Shown piece after piece: positions 1 to 6,307 of a stretch of 64,000 nucleotides of DNA (positions are counted from its first letter, which is position 1; every line of letters starts with the position of its first letter). The notes under the pieces were generated by a model. It was not told the origin of the DNA and made no database searches. It worked only from the letters and a program-made list of their open reading frames with translations. The position numbers and the translations under genes were made by a program. This DNA is from Phytomonospora sp040655735 (GTDB taxonomy: Bacteria > Actinomycetota > Actinomycetes > Mycobacteriales > Micromonosporaceae), in contig NZ_JBFAKK010000007.1 of assembly GCF_040655735.1 (NCBI RefSeq), positions 186,001 through 250,000 on the forward strand, read 5' to 3'.

Positions 1-608
1 CCTACGAGGGCGAGGACCCCACCAGTCCGTGGCAGCCGCTCGCCGAGGACAACTACGACCATGTCCTGCGGTCGTGGCGCGCTCTCGCGGTCACCTACCC
101 GAGCGACCCCGAGGGGTTCTTCAGGCCACTGGACAGCGGCGAGTACCTGGCACCGCTGTACTCGGGCGGGAGCGTCGCCCTCGTATTCGCCGACGGCGTC
201 TGGCCGGAGGAGCTGTCGGTGGAGGTCCACGCCAAGGGGTCCTTCCTGCCCGGAGTCGGCGAGGTGGACAGCCGCAGCGACTGGGAGCAGGCGCCATATG
301 TCGTACACGGATGCGCCGGCATGGACGATGACCCGAACGTCCTCAGCTACTCGTGCACGAACTCCACCGGTCCGAACGGGGAAGCGGTCGCCACGGTCGA
401 ATACTCGATGGCACGCCCATCCGGCGTCGCGAGCCGGCGGCAGGTGGCCCTCTTCCGGACCGACGGGACCGCGGTCGTGGTCTCCGACAGCCTCACGCCG
501 CTCAGCGAGGACGTCGGGATCATCGATGGCCAGGGCGGCGACTTCGTCCTGACCGGCGAAGACCTCCTCGACCTGGCCCTCGGCATCCCACCGGTACCCG
601 TGAAGTAG
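1..608 (+). CDS. SigE-associated membrane partner protein, C-terminal part (cut by left edge)
   Basis: The reading frame is open from the first bases of the window to a TAG at 606-608, so this is the C-terminal ~200 residues of a protein that starts outside. It matches the extracytoplasmic half of the four partner proteins downstream: a KGSF segment, then Cys (VHGC), a second Cys (YSC) followed by TGPNGE, then a DGTAVVV strand, and a closing segment ending LALGIPPVPVK. By position it should be the partner of a sigma gene just left of the window, making it the fifth member of the array. The N-terminal cytoplasmic and membrane segments cannot be seen. Function is unknown; an anti-sigma or sensor role is inferred from the intact copies. 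Confidence 0.75.
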   Translation, partial: YEGEDPTSPWQPLAEDNYDHVLRSWRALAVTYPSDPEGFFRPLDSGEYLAPLYSGGSVALVFADGVWPEELSVEVHAKGSFLPGVGEVDSRSDWEQAPYVVHGCAGMDDDPNVLSYSCTNSTGPNGEAVATVEYSMARPSGVASRRQVALFRTDGTAVVVSDSLTPLSEDVGIIDGQGGDFVLTGEDLLDLALGIPPVPVK

Positions 609-615
609 CCCTCCC

Positions 616-644
616 GGCCCCGCCCGCCCCCGGCGCGCGGGGCC
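616..644 (+). terminator. Hairpin after the truncated partner gene
   Basis: GGCCCCG at 616-622 pairs with CGGGGCC at 638-644, followed by TTT. It lies 7 bp after the stop codon and before the next promoter element, so it probably ends the upstream transcript. The 15-base loop is long, so this is a modest candidate. Confidence 0.5.
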
Positions 645-656
645 TTTCCACGCCCA

Positions 657-684
657 CGTGACCTCCCACCCCCGTCGCGGCGTA
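657..684 (+). promoter_or_regulatory. Array promoter element 1 (CGTGAC-N18-CGTA)
   Basis: CGTGAC at 657-662, an 18-base spacer, then CGTA at 681-684, 42 bp before the ATG of the sigma gene at 723. The same two words with the same spacer occur before all four sigma genes. Layout and sequence fit the -35/-10 of an ECF sigma factor. I infer auto- or cross-regulation by the encoded sigma factors. Confidence 0.75.
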
Positions 685-722
685 TCCCCCGATGACAATG
701 TCCGTGACAGCCGGGAGCCTTC

Positions 723-1235
723 ATGACCCCCGAAAGGGACGCCGAGTTCTGCGAGTACGTCGCCGGGCGCGGCGAGCGCCTGCGCCGTTTCGCCTACTTG
801 TGCTGCGGTGACTGGCATCGAGCCGAGGACGCCGTCCAGACGGCGCTGCTGCGCCTCTACCGGGCCTGGCCGCGCGTACGTCCGGCCACAGTGGACGCCT
901 ACGCCCGCAAGGTCGTGGTCAACATCCTCATCAGCGAGCAGCGCCGCCTGCGCTTTCGCCGCGAGCGCGTCACCGGCGAACCCCCGGAGATACCCTCCCG
1001 CCCCGACGGCACCGTCGACCGGGTGACCCTCGTCGCCGCCCTGCTCCGGCTGCGCGGCCGCCAGCGAGCCGCGATCGTCCTGCGCTTCTGGGACGACCAG
1101 TCGGTCGAGGAGACCGCCCGGATCCTGGGCTGCTCCAGCGGATCCGTGAAGAACCTGACCATGCGCGGGCTGGCCCGCCTGCGCGAGGAATTCGCCGACA
1201 GTGAACTGCCCGAGATCGAAGGAGTCCGAGCATGA
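723..1235 (+). CDS. SigE-family ECF RNA polymerase sigma factor (array copy 1)
   Basis: A 170-residue ECF sigma factor, the usual length for the SigE family of actinomycetes, expected to direct RNA polymerase to stress or surface-signal promoters. Region 2 lies at about residues 8-75 and includes LRRFAYLCCGDWHRAEDAVQ; region 4 at about 105-160 contains a helix-turn-helix (SVEETARILGCSSGSVKNL). The ATG follows GGGAG six bases away. The stop overlaps the ATG of the partner gene by 4 bp, so translation is probably coupled. The array element lies 42 bp upstream. It is the most divergent of the four copies, with RRLRF instead of the HRLxWFRR of the others. The target promoters are not known. Confidence 0.9.
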   Translation: MTPERDAEFCEYVAGRGERLRRFAYLCCGDWHRAEDAVQTALLRLYRAWPRVRPATVDAYARKVVVNILISEQRRLRFRRERVTGEPPEIPSRPDGTVDRVTLVAALLRLRGRQRAAIVLRFWDDQSVEETARILGCSSGSVKNLTMRGLARLREEFADSELPEIEGVRA

Positions 1236-2194
1236 CCGCCGGTGATTTCCGCTCCATGGTGGAGGCCGAACTCGACGAGACCGTCCCGCCCGAACCGCTC
1301 GACGGCCCCGCCATCGCGGCGATGGGCCGCCGCAGCATCCGCCGACGGCGGCTCGGCGGCGCGCTGTCGGCCCTGGCCGCACTCGCCGCGATCACGGTGG
1401 CCGCGGGCTTGGTGGTCGGCGGCCCGGGCGGGACCGACACGGCGGGGGACTTGTCGTCGCTGCCCCCAAAGGCCACGTACTGGTGGCAGTACGGCGAACC
1501 GGAGACGACCCCGCAGAGCGTCGCGATGACCCAGGCCCTCTGGGGCGCTCTGTCGGCGATCGACGGCTTCGAGTTCGGCCTCAGCGGCAACACGCCCTAC
1601 CTGGAGCCGGAGGACTTCCCGTCGCTGCACCGCCTCGAAGCGCAGCTCTGGGACGACACCGATCCCCGGCACGACGAGCCCGACGAGGACCGGGTCGGAC
1701 CGCAGGTGCCCGTCTACACCTTCGATCACGACATCTACCTGATGGTGTCCACGCCCGGTACCGCGGCGATGTCGCTGGACGTGCGTGTCCTTCCTTCCGG
1801 AAGCTATCTGCGGCAGCCGCCGTTCGAACGGTCCTTCAAGGACGTGCCCTATCCTGTCGACCCCTACGTCGAGCCGTACTGCGTCGACTGGGACCTGCCG
1901 GACGTCGACTCCGGCGCCGACCTGCGGGTCGAGTACACCTGTGAGAGGACGGCCCTGGAGTCCGGCGAGGAACTGCTGCGCGCCGAGGCCGAAGTACGGC
2001 CCGGCCCGGGAACGGGTGCCGGTGCGGGCTGGCTGAGGCGGACCGTCGTCGTCTACACCGCCGCCGGTGACGCGGTGATGCTCTCTGGTCTCGGTTCACC
2101 GGCGGGGCCCGACACGGGGCTGAGCGGCTCCGCCCTCGACCTCGACCAGCTCACCGCGATCGCCTCCGCGCTGGCCGCCGTCCCGCTCGACTGA
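1232..2194 (+). CDS. Single-pass membrane partner of sigma copy 1, putative anti-sigma protein
   Basis: A 320-residue protein of no family I can name. Residues 1-45 are a short cytoplasmic segment (EAELDETVPPEPLDGPAIAA...) ending in an Arg-rich stretch (RRSIRRRRL); a hydrophobic helix follows at about 46-68, and the rest is extracytoplasmic. The outer domain keeps the family landmarks: GSY, Cys in EPYC, a second Cys in YTCERT, and a closing amphipathic segment. No zinc-binding HxxxCxxC anti-sigma motif is present. The 4 bp overlap with the sigma gene and N-in topology argue that the short N-terminus holds the sigma factor at the membrane; this is inference. The C-terminus (AAVPLD) differs from the other copies. 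Confidence 0.7.
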   Translation: MTAGDFRSMVEAELDETVPPEPLDGPAIAAMGRRSIRRRRLGGALSALAALAAITVAAGLVVGGPGGTDTAGDLSSLPPKATYWWQYGEPETTPQSVAMTQALWGALSAIDGFEFGLSGNTPYLEPEDFPSLHRLEAQLWDDTDPRHDEPDEDRVGPQVPVYTFDHDIYLMVSTPGTAAMSLDVRVLPSGSYLRQPPFERSFKDVPYPVDPYVEPYCVDWDLPDVDSGADLRVEYTCERTALESGEELLRAEAEVRPGPGTGAGAGWLRRTVVVYTAAGDAVMLSGLGSPAGPDTGLSGSALDLDQLTAIASALAAVPLD

Positions 2195-2211
2195 CATCGC
2201 CCTCGGCCACG

Positions 2212-2240
2212 CGGCCCCCTGTCCTCAAGGCGGGGGGCCG
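2212..2240 (+). terminator. Terminator hairpin after unit 1
   Basis: CGGCCCCC at 2212-2219 pairs with GGGGGCCG at 2233-2240 across a 13-base loop. It separates unit 1 from the promoter element of unit 2. There is no clear T tract, which is common in actinomycetes. Confidence 0.55.
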
Positions 2241-2245
2241 CTTCG

Positions 2246-2273
2246 CGTGACTTTCGAAGCGTCGATCCTCGTA
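2246..2273 (+). promoter_or_regulatory. Array promoter element 2 (CGTGAC-N18-CGTA)
   Basis: CGTGAC at 2246-2251 and CGTA at 2270-2273, exactly 18 bases apart, with CGTA starting 41 bp before the ATG at 2311. The spacer shares no obvious sequence with those of the other units, so the conservation is confined to the two words. Confidence 0.78.
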
Positions 2274-2310
2274 GGTACGGGCGACAACGACGACGGATGA
2301 TGGGGCCCGC

Positions 2311-2823
2311 ATGAGATCCGAGCAGGAAGCCGAGTTCCGCCAGTTCGTGGCCACACGAACAGAGAGGCTGCGGCGCTTCGCGTACTTGTGCTGCGGTGAC
2401 TGGCATCGGGCCGAAGACGTGGTGCAGACGGCGCTGCTGCGGCTGTACCACGCGTGGAAGCGCGCGCAGCGCTCGTCGGTGGACGGATACGTGCGAAGGA
2501 TCATCGTCAACCTGCTCATCGACGAGCACCGCCTCGTGTGGTTTCGCCGGGTGCACGTCTCCGACCGGATGCCCGAGCGCGCCTCGACCGATCACGGCCC
2601 GCACGAGCGGATGGTGCTCACCTCGGCGCTGATGAGGCTCCCCAAGCGGCAGCGCGCCGCCGTCGTCCTCCGTTACTGGGAAGACCTCCCGATCGAGCAG
2701 ACCGCGCAGATCATGGGCTGCTCGACCGGTGCCGTCAAGAACCTGACCATGCGGGGTCTGTCCACCCTGCGCGGTCTTCTGACGGAAGAGGCCCTCGTAC
2801 CTTTCGAAGGAGCTCCATCATGA
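2311..2823 (+). CDS. SigE-family ECF RNA polymerase sigma factor (array copy 2)
   Basis: A 170-residue SigE-family sigma factor. Region 2 has LRRFAYLCCGDWHRAEDVVQ and a DEHRLVWFRR segment; region 4 has QTAQIMGCSTGAVKNLTMRG. Copy 2 is closest to copy 4: 65 consecutive bases in region 4 (2695-2759 against 6179-6243) are identical, synonymous positions included, pointing to recent duplication or gene conversion. ATG start, weak GGGG ribosome site. The stop overlaps the next ATG by 4 bp. The array promoter element is 41 bp upstream. Likely makes its own promoter active when released by its partner (inference). Confidence 0.9.
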   Translation: MRSEQEAEFRQFVATRTERLRRFAYLCCGDWHRAEDVVQTALLRLYHAWKRAQRSSVDGYVRRIIVNLLIDEHRLVWFRRVHVSDRMPERASTDHGPHERMVLTSALMRLPKRQRAAVVLRYWEDLPIEQTAQIMGCSTGAVKNLTMRGLSTLRGLLTEEALVPFEGAPS

Positions 2824-3860
2824 CGCGCGACTTCGGTTCCTCGCTGGACCGTGAACTCGACACCGCCTCACCGCCGACCGCGATCACCGCCGACGGCCTG
2901 GTCCGCAAAGGCCGCTTGGAGACCCGAAGGCGCTCGCTGACCGCCGGTGCGGCCTCCGTGGTCATCGTGGCGCTGGCCGCCGGGCTGGTCTTCCAGCTGG
3001 CCGGCAGGGCCGGCGGAGACCGGGCCGACCCGGCGGCCTCCCCGTCCACGAGCTCGTCGGAGTCGGCCGCCCCCTCCTTTCCTCTCACACAGAGCGCCTT
3101 CCCGCTGCCCCAGCCGGATCCTGACAAGAAATGGTTCTGGGCCACCGTCGGCTCGGTCGAGCAGAACCCGGCGACCAGGGCGCTCACCGGCGCCTGGTAC
3201 CAGGCACTGTCCAATATCGATGGCGCGGAACTGTTCACCAGCGACATGGACACCGGGGTCACCAGCGCGGCCACATCCGCGAACTTCGGCCCCTTCACCC
3301 GCCGGGTGGACGGCCTCGCCGAGAACGTCGCCACGGAACCCGGCGCCTTCGGCCGCGGCGAACTGCAGGGTTACCAGCGCCCGATGTACGAGCTGTGGAA
3401 CGTCAACCTGCACTTCGACGGCGTGAAACGGCCCGACGGCATCCGGATCGAGTACTTCCCCAAGGGCTCCTACATCGAGGGCGTGAAGTCCATCCCCGGA
3501 GCCGTGCCGGGCGCCTCCGACTGGCGCTACCTGAGCAGCGGATGCGAGGACTACTTCTGGTCGGGCCAGGGCCGCGACGGCTGGAAGGCCGACTACACCT
3601 GCCGTGAGTCCACCGGTCCCAACGGCGAACGGGTCCAGGAGATCCTCCTCGACACGCACCGTCCCAACGACTCCAGCCCGCCCAGCCGCTCCAGCAAAGT
3701 GATCGTCTACCTGCCGGACGGCAACGCCGTCGTCGTCGAGGACATCGCACCCGAGCCGATGGAGCCCGGCGAGCCGTCCATCCCGGACGCCGAGCCCGGA
3801 CTGACGCCACGTGAACTCGCCGAACTCGTCTTCTCCATTCCGGCCGTCGTCATCGTCTGA
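2820..3860 (+). CDS. Single-pass membrane partner of sigma copy 2, putative anti-sigma protein
   Basis: A 346-residue protein. Residues 1-38 form the cytoplasmic segment (RELDTASPPTAITADGLV then RKGRLETRRRS), about 39-61 the membrane helix, then a Ser/Pro-rich linker and an extracytoplasmic domain. That domain carries PKGSY, WRYLSSGC, a second Cys in YTCRESTGPNGE about 20 residues later, and YLPDGNAVVVE. The two cysteines could form a disulfide outside the cell. The start is the ATG overlapping the sigma stop; a much earlier in-frame start would run through the whole sigma gene and is not used. No known domain recognised; an anti-sigma or signal-sensing role is inferred from coupling and topology. 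Confidence 0.72.
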   Translation: MTRDFGSSLDRELDTASPPTAITADGLVRKGRLETRRRSLTAGAASVVIVALAAGLVFQLAGRAGGDRADPAASPSTSSSESAAPSFPLTQSAFPLPQPDPDKKWFWATVGSVEQNPATRALTGAWYQALSNIDGAELFTSDMDTGVTSAATSANFGPFTRRVDGLAENVATEPGAFGRGELQGYQRPMYELWNVNLHFDGVKRPDGIRIEYFPKGSYIEGVKSIPGAVPGASDWRYLSSGCEDYFWSGQGRDGWKADYTCRESTGPNGERVQEILLDTHRPNDSSPPSRSSKVIVYLPDGNAVVVEDIAPEPMEPGEPSIPDAEPGLTPRELAELVFSIPAVVIV

Positions 3861-3871
3861 CCCGGCGCGAC

Positions 3872-3898
3872 GGGGCCCCGCCACTTCGGCGGGGCCCC
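3872..3898 (+). terminator. Strong terminator hairpin after unit 2
   Basis: An 11-bp perfect stem: 3872-3882 pairs with 3888-3898 around a 5-base loop (ACTTC), 11 bp after the stop codon. It abuts the left end of the inverted-repeat element at 3899. Confidence 0.75.
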
Positions 3899-4069
3899 TA
3901 GGGCGTGTCTGGTGGATCACTGCGGGGCTACGGCGGGCTCATTTCGCCCCTGGACTACGCCGTCGCGTCGGCCGAGTACAACACCGGTACTAGGCCGCCA
4001 CCACGGCTTGCCAGAAACAAAATGATCTCCGCCTCGCACCCACAAGACCCACAAGACAAGCCCTAGCCT
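3899..4069 (+). mobile_element. MITE-like inverted-repeat element with CTAG ends
   Basis: The left end (CTAGGGCGTGTCTGGTGGAT, 3899-3918) and the reverse complement of the right end (4050-4069) agree at 17 of 20 positions. The outermost four bases, CTAG, occur at both ends and could be a target-site duplication, as made by IS5-group transposases, or part of the repeat. The 171 bp hold no gene. The interior also carries short direct repeats (ACCCACAAG twice near 4040-4060). This is what a non-autonomous element mobilised by an IS5-family transposase would look like; no transposase is present in the window. Strand is arbitrary. It inserted between the unit 2 terminator and the unit 3 promoter, leaving both intact. 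Confidence 0.6.
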
Positions 4070-4091
4070 GTCAAGGGAAGCAGCCCACCGG

Positions 4092-4119
4092 CGTGACCGA
4101 AACAGGTCCCGCGGCCGTA
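4092..4119 (+). promoter_or_regulatory. Array promoter element 3 (CGTGAC-N18-CGTA)
   Basis: CGTGAC at 4092-4097 and CGTA at 4116-4119, 18 bases apart, 41 bp before the ATG at 4157. It lies 22 bp right of the inverted-repeat element. The spacing to the gene also favours the ATG at 4157 over in-frame alternatives upstream. Confidence 0.78.
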
Positions 4120-4156
4120 CAACCTTCGACCGGTGGTCTGCGGAGACGGGGGTTTC

Positions 4157-4678
4157 ATGGATGAACGGCGTGACGCGGAATTTCGGCGATTCGTCGTGGA
4201 GCGGTCCGAACGCCTGCGGGGCTTCGCCTACTTGTGCTGCGGGGACTGGCATCGGGCGGAGGACGCCGTGCAGTCGGCGCTGATCCGCCTCTACGGAGCC
4301 TGGAACCGCGCGAAACGGGCCTCGCTGGACCCGTACGTACGAAAGATCATCGTCAACGTCCTCATCGACGAGCACCGCCTCGCCTGGTTTCGCCGCGTCC
4401 GCGTCGGCGACCACAACACGCCTGAGACGCCCGCCGCCGCCGTGCACGACCACACCGAGGAACGCGTCGTCCTGGTCGAGGCCTTACTGAAGCTCCCGCA
4501 GCGGCAGCGGGCCGTCGTCGTCCTGCGCTTCTGGGAGGACCAGTCGGTCGAGCAGACCGCCGAGATCATGGACTGCTCCCACGGAGCGGTGAAGAACCTG
4601 ACCATGCGCGGCCTGGCCGCCCTGCGCGGCCTGCTGTCCGAAAGCGCTCTCGCCGAACTAGAGGGAGCCTCGCGGTGA
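4157..4678 (+). CDS. SigE-family ECF RNA polymerase sigma factor (array copy 3)
   Basis: A 173-residue SigE-family sigma factor (MDERRDAEFRRFV...). Region 2 contains LRGFAYLCCGDWHRAEDAVQ and DEHRLAWFRR; region 4 contains QTAEIMDCSHGAVKNLTMRG. The ATG at 4157 is chosen because it keeps the 41-bp distance to the promoter element seen in units 2 and 4; an earlier in-frame start at 4133 would add eight residues and leave the CGTA only 14 bases from the start. A GGGGG stretch precedes the start. The stop overlaps a GTG start of the partner by 4 bp. Role as in the other copies; target genes unknown. Confidence 0.9.
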   Translation: MDERRDAEFRRFVVERSERLRGFAYLCCGDWHRAEDAVQSALIRLYGAWNRAKRASLDPYVRKIIVNVLIDEHRLAWFRRVRVGDHNTPETPAAAVHDHTEERVVLVEALLKLPQRQRAVVVLRFWEDQSVEQTAEIMDCSHGAVKNLTMRGLAALRGLLSESALAELEGASR

Positions 4679-5679
4679 CCGACGAATTCAGCGGCCGCGT
4701 CGATCGGGAACTCGCCGCGATCCGGCCCCCGGCCGCGTTCACGGCGGCCGAACTCGCCGCACGCGGCCGCAGGCGCATGTGGCGCAGGCGCTCGGCGGGT
4801 ATGGTCGCGTGCTTGCTGGCACTGGTCATGGGGGCCGTTTTCGTCGTCAAGGCACCGCTGTGGCTCGGCCTGCCAGTCGGCGGAGGCGACGCGGCCTCAC
4901 CGAGCACGAGCCCGTCGACGATCATGCCGGCCCCCCGGCCGGACGAACTGAACGGCGGGCAACCCGAGATCGTGCTGGAGGTCCCGCCCGAGGGCGCCGA
5001 TCTTCGCTGGATCCCGTACTCCGGGCCGAGCGTGACGGCGCAGACGGCGATGCTGACCCAGGGCTGGTGGGACCTTCTCGGCAGCGTGGAGGGCATCGAG
5101 CTGAGCCGGCCCACGACGGACGGCGGCTATGAGCCGGTGGACTGGTGGACCTTCCCCCCGGTCGAGCGCAGGACACAGGAGCTCGGCGAGGCCTCCAGCG
5201 GCGGGCTGTCACCGCTGGGTTCCCGCCCGATCTACAAGCAGCAGCTCGGCGTGCGCTTCGAAGGCGTGGCACGGCCCGACGACGTGTTCTTGACCTACTA
5301 CCCGAGAGGGTCCTTCACACAAGGAGGACGGTCCGTGGTCGACGATCCGCTGAGCCCGCACTGGCGCTACCTCGCCCCGGGCTGCGGCGAGGCGAGCGGC
5401 GACCTGGCCGAGCTCAACGTCTGCGAGGAGTACGTGGCGGGCAACGGCGCGAGGGTCTTCGAGGTCCTCGCCGTCACCGGCGAGCCCGGACCGGCCCGCG
5501 AAGAGGTGCGCACGAGCGTCGTCTACACACCCGACGGCAACGCCATCGTGATCAGCGACTGGTCGCCCGACTCCCACGACGAGAACGGCGAACTCGTGGT
5601 CGAACATCCCGCGGCGGGCTTCACCGCCGAGCAGCTCACCTCCCTCGCCCTCGCCCTGCCACCGGTCATCATCGTCTGA
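4675..5679 (+). CDS. Single-pass membrane partner of sigma copy 3, putative anti-sigma protein
   Basis: A 334-residue protein starting with GTG inside the sigma stop (GTGA). The cytoplasmic segment (RELAAIRPPAAFTAAELAARGRRR, then MWRRRS) spans about 1-42, the membrane helix about 43-65. The outer domain carries PRGSF, HWRYLAPGC, a second Cys 17 residues on (LNVCEEY), a GNGARV turn in place of TGPNGE, YTPDGNAIVIS, and ends LALALPPVIIV. It therefore keeps both cysteines and the C-terminal motif of the family. No zinc-binding anti-sigma motif. Function inferred only from genetic coupling. Confidence 0.72.
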   Translation: MTDEFSGRVDRELAAIRPPAAFTAAELAARGRRRMWRRRSAGMVACLLALVMGAVFVVKAPLWLGLPVGGGDAASPSTSPSTIMPAPRPDELNGGQPEIVLEVPPEGADLRWIPYSGPSVTAQTAMLTQGWWDLLGSVEGIELSRPTTDGGYEPVDWWTFPPVERRTQELGEASSGGLSPLGSRPIYKQQLGVRFEGVARPDDVFLTYYPRGSFTQGGRSVVDDPLSPHWRYLAPGCGEASGDLAELNVCEEYVAGNGARVFEVLAVTGEPGPAREEVRTSVVYTPDGNAIVISDWSPDSHDENGELVVEHPAAGFTAEQLTSLALALPPVIIV

Positions 5680-5694
5680 GCCCGCCCGCCGGCG

Positions 5695-5713
5695 CCCGGG
5701 AGAGAAACCCGGG
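5695..5713 (+). terminator. Short hairpin after unit 3
   Basis: CCCGGG at 5695-5700 pairs with CCCGGG at 5708-5713 around AGAGAAA. It sits between the unit 3 stop and promoter element 4. This is the weakest of the array terminators. Confidence 0.4.
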
Positions 5714-5720
5714 TTGTTGC

Positions 5721-5748
5721 CGTGACCTCGGCCCCCGGGGATCTCGTA
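5721..5748 (+). promoter_or_regulatory. Array promoter element 4 (CGTGAC-N18-CGTA)
   Basis: CGTGAC at 5721-5726 and CGTA at 5745-5748 with an 18-base spacer, 41 bp before the ATG at 5786. Confidence 0.78.
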
Positions 5749-5785
5749 CAGATCCACGACAATCGCGGCCGATGAGCGGAGATTC

Positions 5786-6307
5786 ATGAGAGCCGAACGG
5801 GAAGCCGACTTCCGGGAGTTCGTCGCCGGGCGCACCGAGGCCCTGCGAGTCTTCGCGTACTTGTGCTGCGGGGACTGGCATCGCGCGGAAGACGCCGTGC
5901 AGACGGCGCTGATCCGCCTGTACGGGGCCTGGAGCCGGGCGAAGAAGATCTCGGTGGAGGCCTACGTCCGGCGCATCATCGTCAACGTCCTCATCGACGA
6001 GCACCGGCTCGCCTGGTTTCGGCGCGTGAAGATCGGCGGCGAGAGCGCGGTGCCCAAAGGCACCGTCGTCGACGCGCGGCGGGCCGACGAGCGCCTGATG
6101 CTCACCGAAGCCCTTCAGCGACTGCCGAAACGCCAGCGCGCCGCGATCGTCCTTCGTTTCTGGGAGGACCTACCGGTCGAGCAGACCGCGCAGATCATGG
6201 GCTGCTCGACCGGTGCCGTCAAGAACCTGACCATGCGGGGTCTTGCCACCCTGCGCGGTCTGATGACGGACTCGGCCCTCGAAGACATCCAAGGAGCATC
6301 ATCATGA
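5786..6307 (+). CDS. SigE-family ECF RNA polymerase sigma factor (array copy 4)
   Basis: A 173-residue SigE-family sigma factor with region 2 (FAYLCCGDWHRAEDAVQ, DEHRLAWFRR) and region 4 (QTAQIMGCSTGAVKNLTMRG). It shares a 65-base identical block with copy 2. Its start follows a GGAG-like site (GCGGAGATTC). The stop overlaps the partner ATG by 4 bp. In all four sigma genes the region 2 core is written with the same uncommon codons, TTG for Leu and CAT for His, in the words tacttgtgctgcgg and gactggcatcg, which is unusual in such GC-rich DNA. Confidence 0.9.
   Translation: MRAEREADFREFVAGRTEALRVFAYLCCGDWHRAEDAVQTALIRLYGAWSRAKKISVEAYVRRIIVNVLIDEHRLAWFRRVKIGGESAVPKGTVVDARRADERLMLTEALQRLPKRQRAAIVLRFWEDLPVEQTAQIMGCSTGAVKNLTMRGLATLRGLMTDSALEDIQGASS

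Noticed and set aside
2454..3860. A longer start for partner protein 2, in frame upstream
   Set aside because: It would run through the whole sigma gene in another frame; the ATG overlapping the sigma stop fits the other units.
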